NCBI RefSeq assembly: GCF_019352895.1
Contig: NZ_JAAAFX010000007.1
Location: forward strand, 291,132-355,131
Source: Variovorax boronicumulans
GTDB taxonomy: Bacteria; Pseudomonadota; Gammaproteobacteria; Burkholderiales; Burkholderiaceae_C
Direction of reading: 5' to 3'
Length of the DNA: 64,000 bases
The position numbers and the translations under genes are program-made. The notes beneath the pieces were generated by a model. The model worked only from the letters and a program-made list of their open reading frames with translations, did not search any database and was not told the DNA's origin. Positions 45,895-53,888 of the stretch are shown piece after piece. How positions within the stretch are numbered: position 1 is the stretch's first letter; each line of letters begins with the position of its first letter.

Positions 45895-45928
45895 ACCCCG
45901 ATTTCCCCAGCAACCGGAGACCTTCCCC

Positions 45929-47209
45929 ATGTCCGAACCCCTCGACATTTCGACTTCCGGCCTCCAGCGCCGCACCCTGATCCAGGGCGGCGCCGGCCTG
46001 GCCGGCATCCTGGCCGCCGGCATGGCGCCCTTCGTCCATGCGCAGGAGAAGATCGTGCTGCGCTACCTGGGCACCGCGGTGAACCAGGACAAGGCCATCG
46101 CCGAGAAGTTCAAGGCCGACACCGGCATCGAGATCCAGTACGTGGCCGTGACCACCGACGACGTGACCAAGCGCGCCGTCACCGCGCCCAACAGCTTCGA
46201 CCTGATCGACACCGAGTACTTCTCGCTGAAGAAGATCGTGCCCACGGGCAACCTGAAGGGCATCGACAGCAAGCGCGTGAAGAACGCCGACAAGATCACC
46301 TCGCTGTTCACCAAGGGCGAGGTCGCGGGCAAGAAGGTCGGCGACCAGGGCACGGCGCCGATCAAGGTGATCTACCTCGAGGGCGAGAAGAGCAAGGTGT
46401 TCGCCAAGTCGCCCACGCAGTTCATGTCGCTGATCCCGACCACCTACAACGCCGACACGCTGGGCATCCGCCCCGACCTGATCAAGCGCCCGATTGCCTC
46501 GTGGGCCGAGCTGCTCAACCCGGAGTTCAAGGGCAAGACCGCGATCCTGAACATCCCCTCGATCGGCATCATGGACGCCGCGATGGTGGTGGAGGCCAAG
46601 GGCATCCACAAGTACGCCGACAAGGGCAACATGACCAAGGCCGAGATCGACCTCACGATCAAGACCCTGATCGAGGCCAAGAAGGCCGGCCAGTTCCGCG
46701 CGCTGTGGAAGGACTTCAACGAGTCGGTCAACCTGATGGCCTCGGGCGAGGTGGTGATCCAGTCGATGTGGTCGCCGGCCGTCACGGCCGTGCGCAGCAA
46801 GGGCATCGACTGCACCTTCCAGCCGCTCAAGGAAGGCTATCGCGCCTGGGCCTCGGGCTTCGGCCTGCCGGCCACGCTCTCGGGCAAGAAGCTCGACGGT
46901 GCCTACGAATTCATCAACTGGTTCCTCGACGGCTGGGCCGGTGCCTACCTCAACCGCCAGGGCTACTACAGCGCGGTGCTCGAGACCGCCAAGGCCAAGA
47001 TGGAAGCCTACGAGTGGGCCTACTGGATGGAGGGCAAGCCCGCCACGCAGGACATCAAGAGCCCCGGTGGCGACGTGATCGCCAAGGCCGGTTCGGTGCG
47101 CGACGGCGGCAGCTATGAGCAGCGCATGGGCGGCATCGCGTGCTGGAACGCGGTGATGGACGAGAACGAATACATGGTGAGGAAGTGGAACGAATTTGTG
47201 GCTGCCTGA
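45929..47209 (+). CDS. Tat-type periplasmic binding protein of polyamine-like ABC importer
   Basis: The 426-residue protein has an N-terminal twin-arginine-type signal (LQRRTLIQGGAGLAGILAAG, cleavage near 38), which suggests it folds before export. The mature protein is an extracellular solute-binding protein of the PotD/family-1 kind: IVLRYLGTAVNQDKAIAEKF, FDLIDTEYFSL, GEVVIQSMWSPAVTAV and a hydrophobic ligand-side stretch WFLDGWAGAYLNRQGYY. The ligand is unknown. AACCGGAGA precedes the ATG. It lies 34 bases after the ATPase gene. Confidence 0.9.
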   Translation: MSEPLDISTSGLQRRTLIQGGAGLAGILAAGMAPFVHAQEKIVLRYLGTAVNQDKAIAEKFKADTGIEIQYVAVTTDDVTKRAVTAPNSFDLIDTEYFSLKKIVPTGNLKGIDSKRVKNADKITSLFTKGEVAGKKVGDQGTAPIKVIYLEGEKSKVFAKSPTQFMSLIPTTYNADTLGIRPDLIKRPIASWAELLNPEFKGKTAILNIPSIGIMDAAMVVEAKGIHKYADKGNMTKAEIDLTIKTLIEAKKAGQFRALWKDFNESVNLMASGEVVIQSMWSPAVTAVRSKGIDCTFQPLKEGYRAWASGFGLPATLSGKKLDGAYEFINWFLDGWAGAYLNRQGYYSAVLETAKAKMEAYEWAYWMEGKPATQDIKSPGGDVIAKAGSVRDGGSYEQRMGGIACWNAVMDENEYMVRKWNEFVAA

Positions 47210-47227
47210 AGGCAATCCACCAATTCG

Positions 47228-47311
47228 ACCCCCAGGCTGCGCTTCGCTTCGCCCTCCCCCTGTAAGGGGGCGACACCAGCGGCCCGGCAAAGCCGGTTCC
47301 GCGGTGTCTCA
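47228..47311. repeat. Dispersed Comamonadaceae-type repeat between binding protein and permease
   Basis: The stretch contains CCAGGCTGCGCTTCGCTTCG, then a hairpin (CCCCCTGTAAGGGGG) and a second hairpin around GCGGCCCGGCAAAGCCGG, ending near CGCGGTGTC. This composition is one I know as a common intergenic repeat of Variovorax and relatives. It does not encode protein. Confidence 0.7.
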
Positions 47312-47361
47312 CGAACGGGCTTCGCGCTGCTTGCCCCGGAAGAAAAATCACCAGCGCTTCC

Positions 47362-48279
47362 ATGAGCACACCTGTCGCCTCCAGCCACGCCGCCTCCCCG
47401 CCCACGCACGCGCTCAAGGCCTGGTGGCAGGCCGCGCCCTTCGCGCTGGTGTTCCTGCTGTTCTTCCTGGTCCCGCTGGCGCTGGTGGCGATGGTGAGCC
47501 TGTGGAACTTCAACGAGTACGAGCTGATCCCGGCCATCACGCTGCGCAACTACCTGAGCCTGTTCGAGGGCTGTTCGCGGCTCACCGACAACGGCGACCT
47601 CTGCGTCACGCTCAGCACGTACCTCAGCACGCTCAAGTTCTGCCTGCTGGTCTGGGGCCTCACGCTGCTGATCGGCTTCGCGGTGGCCTACTTCCTGGCC
47701 TTCCACGTGCGCTCGTCGACGATGCAGACGGTGTTGTTCGTGCTGTGCACCGTGCCCTTCTGGACCTCCAACGTGATCCGCATGATCTCGTGGGTGCCGC
47801 TGCTGGGGCGCAACGGATTGGTCAACCAGGGACTGATGGGCATGGGCCTGGTGAACCAGCCGGTCGAGTGGCTGCTGTTCTCCGACTTCTCGGTGGTGCT
47901 GGCCTTCGTGCACCTCTACACGATGTTCATGATCGTGCCGATCTTCAACTCGATGATGCGCATCGACCGCTCGCTGCTCGAGGCCGCGAGCGACGCGGGC
48001 GCCTCGGCCTGGCAGACGCTGTGGAACGTGGTGGTGCCGCTGTCGCGCACCGGCATCCTGATCGGCTCGATCTTCGTGATCACCATCGTGATGGGCGACT
48101 TCGTCACCATCGGCGTGATGGGCGGCCAGCAGATCGCGTCCATCGGCAAGATCATCCAGGTGCAGACCTCGTACCTGCAGTTTCCCCTGGCCGCGGCCAA
48201 CGCGATGATCCTGCTGGCCGTGGTGCTGATGATCATCTGGGGGCTCACACGGCTCGTCGACATCCGGAAGGAGCTGTGA
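47362..48279 (+). CDS. ABC transporter permease (PotB-like)
   Basis: This 305-residue inner-membrane permease has six helices. It opens FALVFLLFFLVPLALVAMVSLWNF and ends with the cytosolic EAA loop (LLEAASDAGASAWQTLWNVVVPLSRTG), which contacts the ATPase. A 25-residue insert after the first helix contains two Cys (FEGCSRLTDNGDLC), which could form a periplasmic disulfide. It partners the ATPase at 44788 and the permease at 48446. A 152-base gap holding a repeat precedes it. Confidence 0.93.
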   Translation: MSTPVASSHAASPPTHALKAWWQAAPFALVFLLFFLVPLALVAMVSLWNFNEYELIPAITLRNYLSLFEGCSRLTDNGDLCVTLSTYLSTLKFCLLVWGLTLLIGFAVAYFLAFHVRSSTMQTVLFVLCTVPFWTSNVIRMISWVPLLGRNGLVNQGLMGMGLVNQPVEWLLFSDFSVVLAFVHLYTMFMIVPIFNSMMRIDRSLLEAASDAGASAWQTLWNVVVPLSRTGILIGSIFVITIVMGDFVTIGVMGGQQIASIGKIIQVQTSYLQFPLAAANAMILLAVVLMIIWGLTRLVDIRKEL

Positions 48280-48300
48280 TGCAGACAAGAATACGGGCAT

Positions 48301-48412
48301 CCGGACGCAGAGGACGCGGAGGTTTTGCAGAGGACGCAAAAGAGAGACTTCGAATCTTTCTTCGTTTGAATCTTTTGCGTCCTTCGCGTTTCTTTGCGTC
48401 CTCTGCGTCCGG
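48301..48412. repeat. Large hairpin repeat between two permease genes
   Basis: A perfect 17-bp inverted repeat (48301-48317 and 48396-48412, arms CCGGACGCAGAGGACGC and its complement) encloses further near-complementary arms (GAGGACGCAAAAGA / TCTTTTGCGTCC). The whole 112 bp folds into one long hairpin. GGACGC/GCGTCC repeats of this kind are scattered through Comamonadaceae genomes. Confidence 0.8.
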
Positions 48413-48445
48413 TCAAGTCCATCTTGCATTCGGAGGCTTGCGCAC

Positions 48446-49339
48446 ATGAGCGCCCGCATCGGCGAACGACGCGCCGCCGGCTTCTGGCCGCTGGCCGCCG
48501 TGTTCGCGCTGTTCGTGCTGTTCCTCTACGGGCCGATGCTGACCATCGTGGTGCTGAGCTTCCAGGGCCCCGAAGGCGGCCTGACCTTTCCGCTGCGCGG
48601 CGTGTCGCTGCACTGGTTCCACAAGCTGGCCGAAGGCCTGGGCACGGTCGACATCGGCGCGGCCTTCCGCCGTTCGCTGATGCTGGGCGCGGTGGTGATG
48701 GGCTTCACGGTGGTGCTGTCGGTGCTCGCCGGCCTGGCCTTCCGCAAGAAGCTCGCGGGCGGCAACCTGCTGTTCTTCGTCACCGTGGCCAGCCTGATCA
48801 TGCCGTCGATCATCGTGTCGCTGGGCATCGGGCTGCAGTTCCGCCTGCTCGACACCGGCATCAAGGACGCACTCACCGCGATGGGCGCGACCGCCACGCT
48901 CGAGAACTACGGCACCGCGCTGGGGCTGCTCACCTCCGCGCTCGGCGCGCATCTGACCTGGACGCTGCCCTTCGGCCTCCTGATCATGTTCGCGGTGTTC
49001 AACCGCTTCAATCCCGCGTACGAGGAAGCCGCGCGCGACCTCGGCGCCACGCCATGGCAGACCTTCCGCCATGTGGTGCTGCCGCTGATCGGTCCCTCGA
49101 TCGTCGGCGTGGGCATGTTCGGCTTCACGCTGAGCTGGGACGAGATCGCGCGCACCTCGCAGGCCATCGGCGACGTCAACACGCTGCCGCTCGAGCTGCA
49201 GGCCCTGACCTCGACCGTGACCACGCCCTCGATCTACGCGCTGGGCACGGTCACCACGCTCGTCTCGCTGGTGGTGATGGCCGTCGCGCTGGGTGGCGTG
49301 GCCTGGCTGCGCCGCCGCTCCTCCCACCCCCGCCGCTGA
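48446..49339 (+). CDS. ABC transporter permease (PotC-like)
   Basis: The 297-residue second permease has six helices. It begins FWPLAAVFALFVLFLYGPMLTIVVLSF and carries the EAA loop YEEAARDLGATPWQTFRHVVLPLIGPS. It lies after the large hairpin repeat, 166 bases from the first permease, so the two may be expressed at different levels. Its stop is 8 bases from the racemase gene. Confidence 0.92.
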   Translation: MSARIGERRAAGFWPLAAVFALFVLFLYGPMLTIVVLSFQGPEGGLTFPLRGVSLHWFHKLAEGLGTVDIGAAFRRSLMLGAVVMGFTVVLSVLAGLAFRKKLAGGNLLFFVTVASLIMPSIIVSLGIGLQFRLLDTGIKDALTAMGATATLENYGTALGLLTSALGAHLTWTLPFGLLIMFAVFNRFNPAYEEAARDLGATPWQTFRHVVLPLIGPSIVGVGMFGFTLSWDEIARTSQAIGDVNTLPLELQALTSTVTTPSIYALGTVTTLVSLVVMAVALGGVAWLRRRSSHPRR

Positions 49340-49347
49340 GGTCCCCG

Positions 49348-50073
49348 ATGCCGCGCCTGCTCGTGATCAACCCCAACACCTCGAGCGCGGTGTCGGCGCT
49401 GCTGCAGCGGCACGTGCAGGCCGGTGTCGGCGATGCGCTGGCCGTGCAGACCCTCACCGCCCGCTTCGGCGCGCCCTACATCGCCTCCGAGGCCGGCTAT
49501 GCGGTGGCCAACCATGCGGTGCTCGACGCCTGGGCCGCCGACGTCGCCAAGAACGGCCGGCCCGATGCGGTGCTGATCGGCTGCTTCGGCGACCCCGGCC
49601 TGTTCGCCTTGCGCGAAGGCGCGGGCGTGCCCGTGGGCGGCTTGGCCGAAGCCGCGTTCTCGGCGGCGGCCTGGCATGGCCGTTTCGCCATCGTGACCGG
49701 CGGCGACCGCTGGCGCCCGATGCTCGCGCGCCTGGCCCATGCACTGGGCCACACGCAGACGCTGGCCGGCATCCACACGGTGGCGCCCACCGGCGCGCAG
49801 CTGGCCGCCGACCCGGTGGGTGCGCGCCAGTTGCTGGCCGACGCCTGCCGGCAGGCGGCCGAGCGCTTCGGTGCGCAGGCCGTGATCCTGGGCGGCGCCG
49901 GGCTGGCCGGCATGGCGGCGGACATCGCGTCGCAGGTGCCGGTGCCGCTGATCGACAGCGTGCAGGCCGGCGCGCAATGGGCCGTCGAGGCGCTCAAGCG
50001 CAAGGAAGCCCTCGACAGCGGTTTCGGCGTCGACTGGCAGAACGTCTCCTGGGAACTCGCGGCCCTCGACTGA
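49348..50073 (+). CDS. Asp/Glu/hydantoin racemase-family protein
   Basis: The 241-residue protein begins LLVINPNTSSAVSALLQRH, the standard opening of hydantoin racemases. It carries the two catalytic-type sites: Cys in VLIGCFGDPGLFALREG (about 78) and, where a second Cys is usual, GGAGLAGMAADI with no Cys. The missing second cysteine suggests altered chemistry or a non-racemase role. It is directly coupled to the ABC importer, which may bring in its substrate (a hydantoin, allantoin or amino acid derivative). Confidence 0.83.
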   Translation: MPRLLVINPNTSSAVSALLQRHVQAGVGDALAVQTLTARFGAPYIASEAGYAVANHAVLDAWAADVAKNGRPDAVLIGCFGDPGLFALREGAGVPVGGLAEAAFSAAAWHGRFAIVTGGDRWRPMLARLAHALGHTQTLAGIHTVAPTGAQLAADPVGARQLLADACRQAAERFGAQAVILGGAGLAGMAADIASQVPVPLIDSVQAGAQWAVEALKRKEALDSGFGVDWQNVSWELAALD

Positions 50074-50150
50074 CGGCGGGTTTTGGCACCGGCTGACGAC
50101 GGCAGCGTGGCCGCCATGCCACCATCGCGGCAGATCGGAGCCACGAAGAC

Positions 50151-50477
50151 ATGACCCAGCCCTACCTCCCCGAAACCCAGACCCGCGCGCAGGTCGACGC
50201 CCTGTCAGGCGCCGCCGTGATCGACTTCGGCACCAACTGGTGCGGCCACTGCCAGGCCGCGCAGCCGCTGGTGGACCGCGCCTTTGATGCCCATCCGGGG
50301 CTGGCGCATCACAAGGTCGAGGACGGCAGCGGCCGTGCGCTGGGCCGCTCGTTCAAGGTCAAGCTCTGGCCGACGCTGGTGTTCCTGCGCGATGGGCAGG
50401 AGGTGGCGCGGCTGGTGCGGCCCACCGACCCCGCCGCCATCGACGCGGCGCTGGCCGCGCTCGAACCCGCTGCCTGA
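50151..50477 (+). CDS. Thioredoxin-like protein
   Basis: The 108-residue thioredoxin-fold protein has the redox motif NWCGHC (about residues 30-35) in place of the standard WCGPC. The cis-Pro region is KLWPTLVFLRDGQEVARLV. There is no signal peptide, so it is cytosolic. The GH dipeptide is more like PDI than thioredoxin. It may reduce disulfides or cope with oxidative stress. Confidence 0.87.
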   Translation: MTQPYLPETQTRAQVDALSGAAVIDFGTNWCGHCQAAQPLVDRAFDAHPGLAHHKVEDGSGRALGRSFKVKLWPTLVFLRDGQEVARLVRPTDPAAIDAALAALEPAA

Positions 50478-50554
50478 GGCTGTCGGCGCCCGCCTACCGC
50501 ATCTTGCGCCGTGGCGATGCGCGGCGCAGGCGGCGGCGCTTCTAGATTGCGGAC

Positions 50555-51625
50555 ATGACCGACATCCGCAAAGGCCAGGCGCCGGCCCCTCTCGCGCGCG
50601 AAGCATTCCATGCCCGCTTCATGCAGGACTTCCAGGACCCGGCCTTCGGGGCCGAGCAGGAGGCGCTGAAGCGGCTCGAGGACATCGCCTGGAGCGCCTA
50701 TGACGAGGGTCGCAAGGCGCCGGTCACGCGGCCGGCCGGCGAGGGCTTCGCCGATCCCACCTACGAGATCTCGGTCGAGTGGCTCGAGGCCAGCAGCCGC
50801 CTTCGGCGCGCCCAGAAAGCCTGGGGCGAGGCGACGACGCCTTCGCGCGTGCTGCTGGTCAACGGCTCGCCGCGCAACGACGGCAGCTGCCCTGGCGAGA
50901 TCTCCAAGACGCACCGCATGGTGCAGCTGGCGCAGGCCGAGTTCGCGGCCGCGGGCATCGAGGCCGAAGTGCTCGACCTGAGCCGGCTGACCTCCGACTA
51001 CGACCGCCACATCCACCCCTGCAAGGGCTGCGTCTCGACCGCCATGCCGCTGTGCCACTGGCCCTGCAGCTGCTATCCCAACCATTCGCTGCGCCAGACC
51101 GGCGACTGGATGAACGAGATCTACGAGCAGTGGGTCTCGGCCCATGGCGTGATCCTGTTCACGCCCACCCACTGGTACCAGGCGCCCAGCGTGCTCAAGC
51201 TCATGATCGACCGGCTGGTCTGTGCCGACGGCGGCAACCCCGACCCGAGCAGCACGCACGGCAAGAAGCCGGCCGAAGCCAAGGCGCTGGAACTCGAGGG
51301 CTGGGACTATCCCAAGCATCTCGAAGGCCGCGTCTACGGCCTGGTGGTGCACGGCGACGTGGCCGGCATCGAGAGCCTGCGCCGCAACCTCAGCGACTGG
51401 CTCGACTGGATGGGCCTGGTCGATGCCGGCTTCAAGGCGCGGCTCGATCGCTACCTTGGCTACTACGAGCCCTATGCCACCAGCCACGAGGCGCTCGATG
51501 CCGACGAAGCGCTGCAGGAGGAAGTGCGCAACGTGGCACGGGCGGTGGCTGCCGGCGTCAAGGCGCTGCGCGCCGGCACCCTGGTGCCACCGGACCGAGG
51601 GCTGAAGCCGGCGCGCACCAAGTGA
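50555..51625 (+). CDS. Flavodoxin/NADPH-dependent FMN reductase-family protein
   Basis: The 356-residue protein has a 95-residue N-terminal helical extension followed by a flavodoxin-like fold (about 97-330). The FMN phosphate loop reads VLLVNGSPRNDGSCPGEISKT. A cysteine-rich segment, HIHPCKGCVSTAMPLCHWPCSCYPN (about 151-175), is unusual and could bind a metal or be redox-active. The later FTPTHWYQAPSVLKLMIDRLVCADGG is typical of NADPH-dependent FMN reductases. The function is not assigned. Confidence 0.82.
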   Translation: MTDIRKGQAPAPLAREAFHARFMQDFQDPAFGAEQEALKRLEDIAWSAYDEGRKAPVTRPAGEGFADPTYEISVEWLEASSRLRRAQKAWGEATTPSRVLLVNGSPRNDGSCPGEISKTHRMVQLAQAEFAAAGIEAEVLDLSRLTSDYDRHIHPCKGCVSTAMPLCHWPCSCYPNHSLRQTGDWMNEIYEQWVSAHGVILFTPTHWYQAPSVLKLMIDRLVCADGGNPDPSSTHGKKPAEAKALELEGWDYPKHLEGRVYGLVVHGDVAGIESLRRNLSDWLDWMGLVDAGFKARLDRYLGYYEPYATSHEALDADEALQEEVRNVARAVAAGVKALRAGTLVPPDRGLKPARTK

Positions 51626-51680
51626 GACCGCGTCGTCGGTCTGCGCCGCTTAACGCTTCTTTACGCACGCTCACGCGGCG

Positions 51681-51709
51681 TTGACTTGAAGACCGAGGCC
51701 CCGATACAT
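51681..51709 (+). promoter_or_regulatory. Possible sigma-70-like promoter of the Spy-like gene
   Basis: TTGACT (51681-51686) and ATACAT (51704-51709) are 17 bp apart, about 120 bases upstream of the Spy-like ATG. Support is by match to the consensus only. Confidence 0.35.
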
Positions 51710-51832
51710 GGCGGCGCCAAACTTCGCTTCACCTGCTGCCGAGAGGCGACAGGCAGGACACCGGCCCGATCCCTCTTGCGAGGACATGCATCGGCAGGCC
51801 GGTGCCCTCACCCCTTGAAAGGAAATGCTCTC

Positions 51833-52378
51833 ATGATCACCGCACGTCAACGCATCCTGTGGGCCAGCCTGCTGGCCTCGGCCACCTTCGCCGCAGCGGC
51901 GCAGACGCCCCCGCCCGCCGCCCCTGCCGGCCCCGATGCACGCACCGAACAGCGCATGCACAAGCCGCGCGACGGCAAGTTCGCCGAACGCATGCAGGAG
52001 CGCCGCGTCAAGCACCTGGCCGATCTCAAGGCCAAGCTCAAGCTCGACGCGTCGCAGGAAAGCGCCTGGACCACCTTCACCAGCGCCACGCAGCCACCGC
52101 CCCCGCCCCCGCGCGCCGACCGCGAGGCCGCACGCGCCGAGTTCGCCCAGCTGACCACGCCGCAGCGCCTCGACCGCATGCAGGCCCGCCAAAGCGAACG
52201 CGCCGCACGCTTCGCCCAGCGTGCCGATGCCACGCGCACCTTCTATGCGGCGCTGCGGCCGGAGCAGCAGAAGACCTTCGACACCGAAGCCGTGAAGCAC
52301 GGTCCGCCCGGCCATGGTCACGGCCCGCGCGGCGGCGGCCCCGAGGGCCATCGCGCGCCGCCCCCGCCCAAGGGCTGA
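51833..52378 (+). CDS. Spy/CpxP-type periplasmic LTXXQ-family protein
   Basis: This 181-residue protein has a signal peptide (ILWASLLASATFAAAAQ) and a helical middle resembling Spy/CpxP chaperones (MQERRVKHLADLKAKLKLDASQESAWTTF and LTTPQRLDRMQARQSERAARFAQ, where LTTPQ is the LTXXQ motif). The C-terminus is Gly/His/Pro-rich (HGPPGHGHGPRGGG), which could bind metal ions. AAAGGA lies before the ATG. It is probably an envelope-stress protein. A strong terminator follows. Confidence 0.82.
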   Translation: MITARQRILWASLLASATFAAAAQTPPPAAPAGPDARTEQRMHKPRDGKFAERMQERRVKHLADLKAKLKLDASQESAWTTFTSATQPPPPPPRADREAARAEFAQLTTPQRLDRMQARQSERAARFAQRADATRTFYAALRPEQQKTFDTEAVKHGPPGHGHGPRGGGPEGHRAPPPPKG

Positions 52379-52397
52379 TCGCACCGGACCCATGAAA

Positions 52398-52429
52398 AAG
52401 CCCGCGGCATCGTGAGATGCCGCGGGCTT
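52398..52429. terminator. Rho-independent terminator between convergent genes
   Basis: A perfect 14-bp stem (52398-52411 and 52416-52429) with a GTGA loop is preceded by an A run and followed by TTCTTG. It lies between the Spy-like gene and the convergent secreted-protein gene, and serves at least the leftward gene, whose T run would be the A run read in reverse. Confidence 0.85.
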
Positions 52430-52450
52430 CTTGCCGTCGGGCGCAGGATG

Positions 52451-52864
52451 TTACTTGGGCGTGCCGGTCGACGTCTTGGGATTGGTCGGCACTTCCGGGC
52501 GCTCGCCCTTTTCGCCGAACTGTGGCTTGGTCTTGAGCGCATCCTGACGCACCTCGGCGCGCGTGGTGCCGCTCATCACCTGGGGCATCGCGTTCGGCTG
52601 GTTGTTGGTCATGGTGCTGGGCTCACCGCCGGGCGTGGTGGTGTTGGCCGGGTTGCGATTGTTCACGCGGGCCTCGGACTTCACGGCCTCGCGCGACGCC
52701 GGCATGCTGCCGTCCGGGCGCTGTGTCGGGTTGGGCACGCCGGCACGTGATTCGGTGCTGGGCTGGCCGGAGGTGGCGGGTGTGGTCACGCTCTGGGCGT
52801 TGACGGCACCGGCGGCCATCAGGCCGGCCAGCAGGGTGGCTTGGATCAGTGAAGTGGTGCGCAT
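52451..52864 (-). CDS. Hypothetical secreted protein
   Basis: The 137-residue protein has a signal peptide (LIQATLLAGLMAAGAVNAQ, cleavage near 23). The mature part is hydrophilic, Thr/Pro/Asn-rich and probably disordered (QPSTESRAGVPNPTQRPDGS, RVNNRNPANTTTPGGEPSTM), ending TSTGTPK. No family recognised. The leader upstream has an odd hairpin with a U run. Confidence 0.65.
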   Translation of the reverse strand: MRTTSLIQATLLAGLMAAGAVNAQSVTTPATSGQPSTESRAGVPNPTQRPDGSMPASREAVKSEARVNNRNPANTTTPGGEPSTMTNNQPNAMPQVMSGTTRAEVRQDALKTKPQFGEKGERPEVPTNPKTSTGTPK

Positions 52865-52890
52865 GTTGTCTTCCTTGAAGTATTGAGATC

Positions 52891-52923
52891 AAAAAATTCG
52901 GGCTTCTCGTGAAGCCCTGAATT
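52891..52923 (-). terminator. Terminator-like hairpin in the leader of the 52451-52864 gene
   Basis: Read on the minus strand, GGGCTTC-ACGA-GAAGCCC (arms 52900-52906 and 52911-52917) is followed by a GAATTTTTT run. It lies just 27 bases upstream of the ATG of the secreted-protein gene, in its 5' leader. An intrinsic terminator in this place would act as an attenuator or block incoming transcription. Confidence 0.55.
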
Positions 52924-53111
52924 CACCGTAGGAGCCACTTCGGTGCGCTCTTGTGGGGCGTGGGCACGGCCGGCTGTAGGACGTGGCGGGCCATGGGTCG
53001 AAGAAGGTGAGGCGTCCTACAGCGCGCACGCGCGCCGGGCCCTACAACCGTCCCGATGCTTTCTCTTTCCTTCTTCCTGCCGTGAGCGCCATTCCCTCCA
53101 CCGAGGCCACG

Positions 53112-53888
53112 ATGCCGCTTTCCACGCCGCTGGCGCGGGCGCCTGCATCGCTCAAGGTCATGACCGTGAACACCCACAAGGGCTTCACGGCGCTCAACCG
53201 CAAGTTCATCCTGCCGGAGCTGCGCGATGCGGTGCGCACCGTGGGTGCCGACGTGGTCTTCCTGCAGGAGGTGCAGGGCACGCACGACCGCCATGCGCGC
53301 AAGCACAGCAACTGGCCCGAGGCGCCGCACTACGAATTCTTGGCCGACACCATGTGGCCGCAGTTCGCCTACGGCCGCAACGCGGTCTATCCCAAGGGGC
53401 ATCACGGCAATGCGGTGCTGTCGAAATTCCCGATCGTCAGCCACACCAACCATGACGTCTCGATCGCCGGGCCCGAGAAACGCGGGCTGCTGCACTGCGC
53501 CTTGCGCGTGCCGGGCCGCGTCGGCGAGGTGCACGTGATCTGCGCCCACCTCGGGCTGGCCGAGTCGCATCGCCAGCAGCAGCTCGAGCTGCTCTGCTAC
53601 ATCGTGCGCGACGAGGTGCCGCCCGATGCGCCGCTGGTGGTGGCCGGCGATTTCAACGACTGGCGTGGCCGCGCGCATGCGGTGCTGGCCGACGGTGCCG
53701 GCCTGCGGGAAGTCTTCGTGCAGGCCAACGGCGCCGCGGCCCGGACCTTTCCCGCGCGCTTTCCGCTGCTGCCGCTCGACCGCATCTATGTGCGCAACGC
53801 CGGCGTGCATTCCCCCGTGGTGTTGCCGCGGCGCCCCTGGTCCCATCTCTCGGACCACGCACCGCTGGTGGCGGAGATCGCGCTGTGA
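53112..53888 (+). CDS. YbhP-type endonuclease/exonuclease/phosphatase-family protein
   Basis: The 258-residue cytosolic protein has the EEP fold: [24 protein letters not shown] (Glu), [31 protein letters not shown] (Asp/Asn) and the end [11 protein letters not shown] (catalytic Asp-His). The gene order EEP protein - ClsB - YbhN is the same as the E. coli ybhP-clsB-ybhN operon. It may process phosphoester headgroups in lipid metabolism. Its stop overlaps the clsB GTG start by four bases. Confidence 0.88.
   Translation: MPLSTPLARAPASLKVMTVNTHKGFTALNRKFILPELRDAVRTVGADVVFLQEVQGTHDRHARKHSNWPEAPHYEFLADTMWPQFAYGRNAVYPKGHHGNAVLSKFPIVSHTNHDVSIAGPEKRGLLHCALRVPGRVGEVHVICAHLGLAESHRQQQLELLCYIVRDEVPPDAPLVVAGDFNDWRGRAHAVLADGAGLREVFVQANGAAARTFPARFPLLPLDRIYVRNAGVHSPVVLPRRPWSHLSDHAPLVAEIAL

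Noticed and set aside
47228-48412. Insertion sequence remnant in the ABC operon
   Set aside because: There is no transposase fragment, target duplication or IS-type end. The pieces fit small dispersed hairpin repeats.
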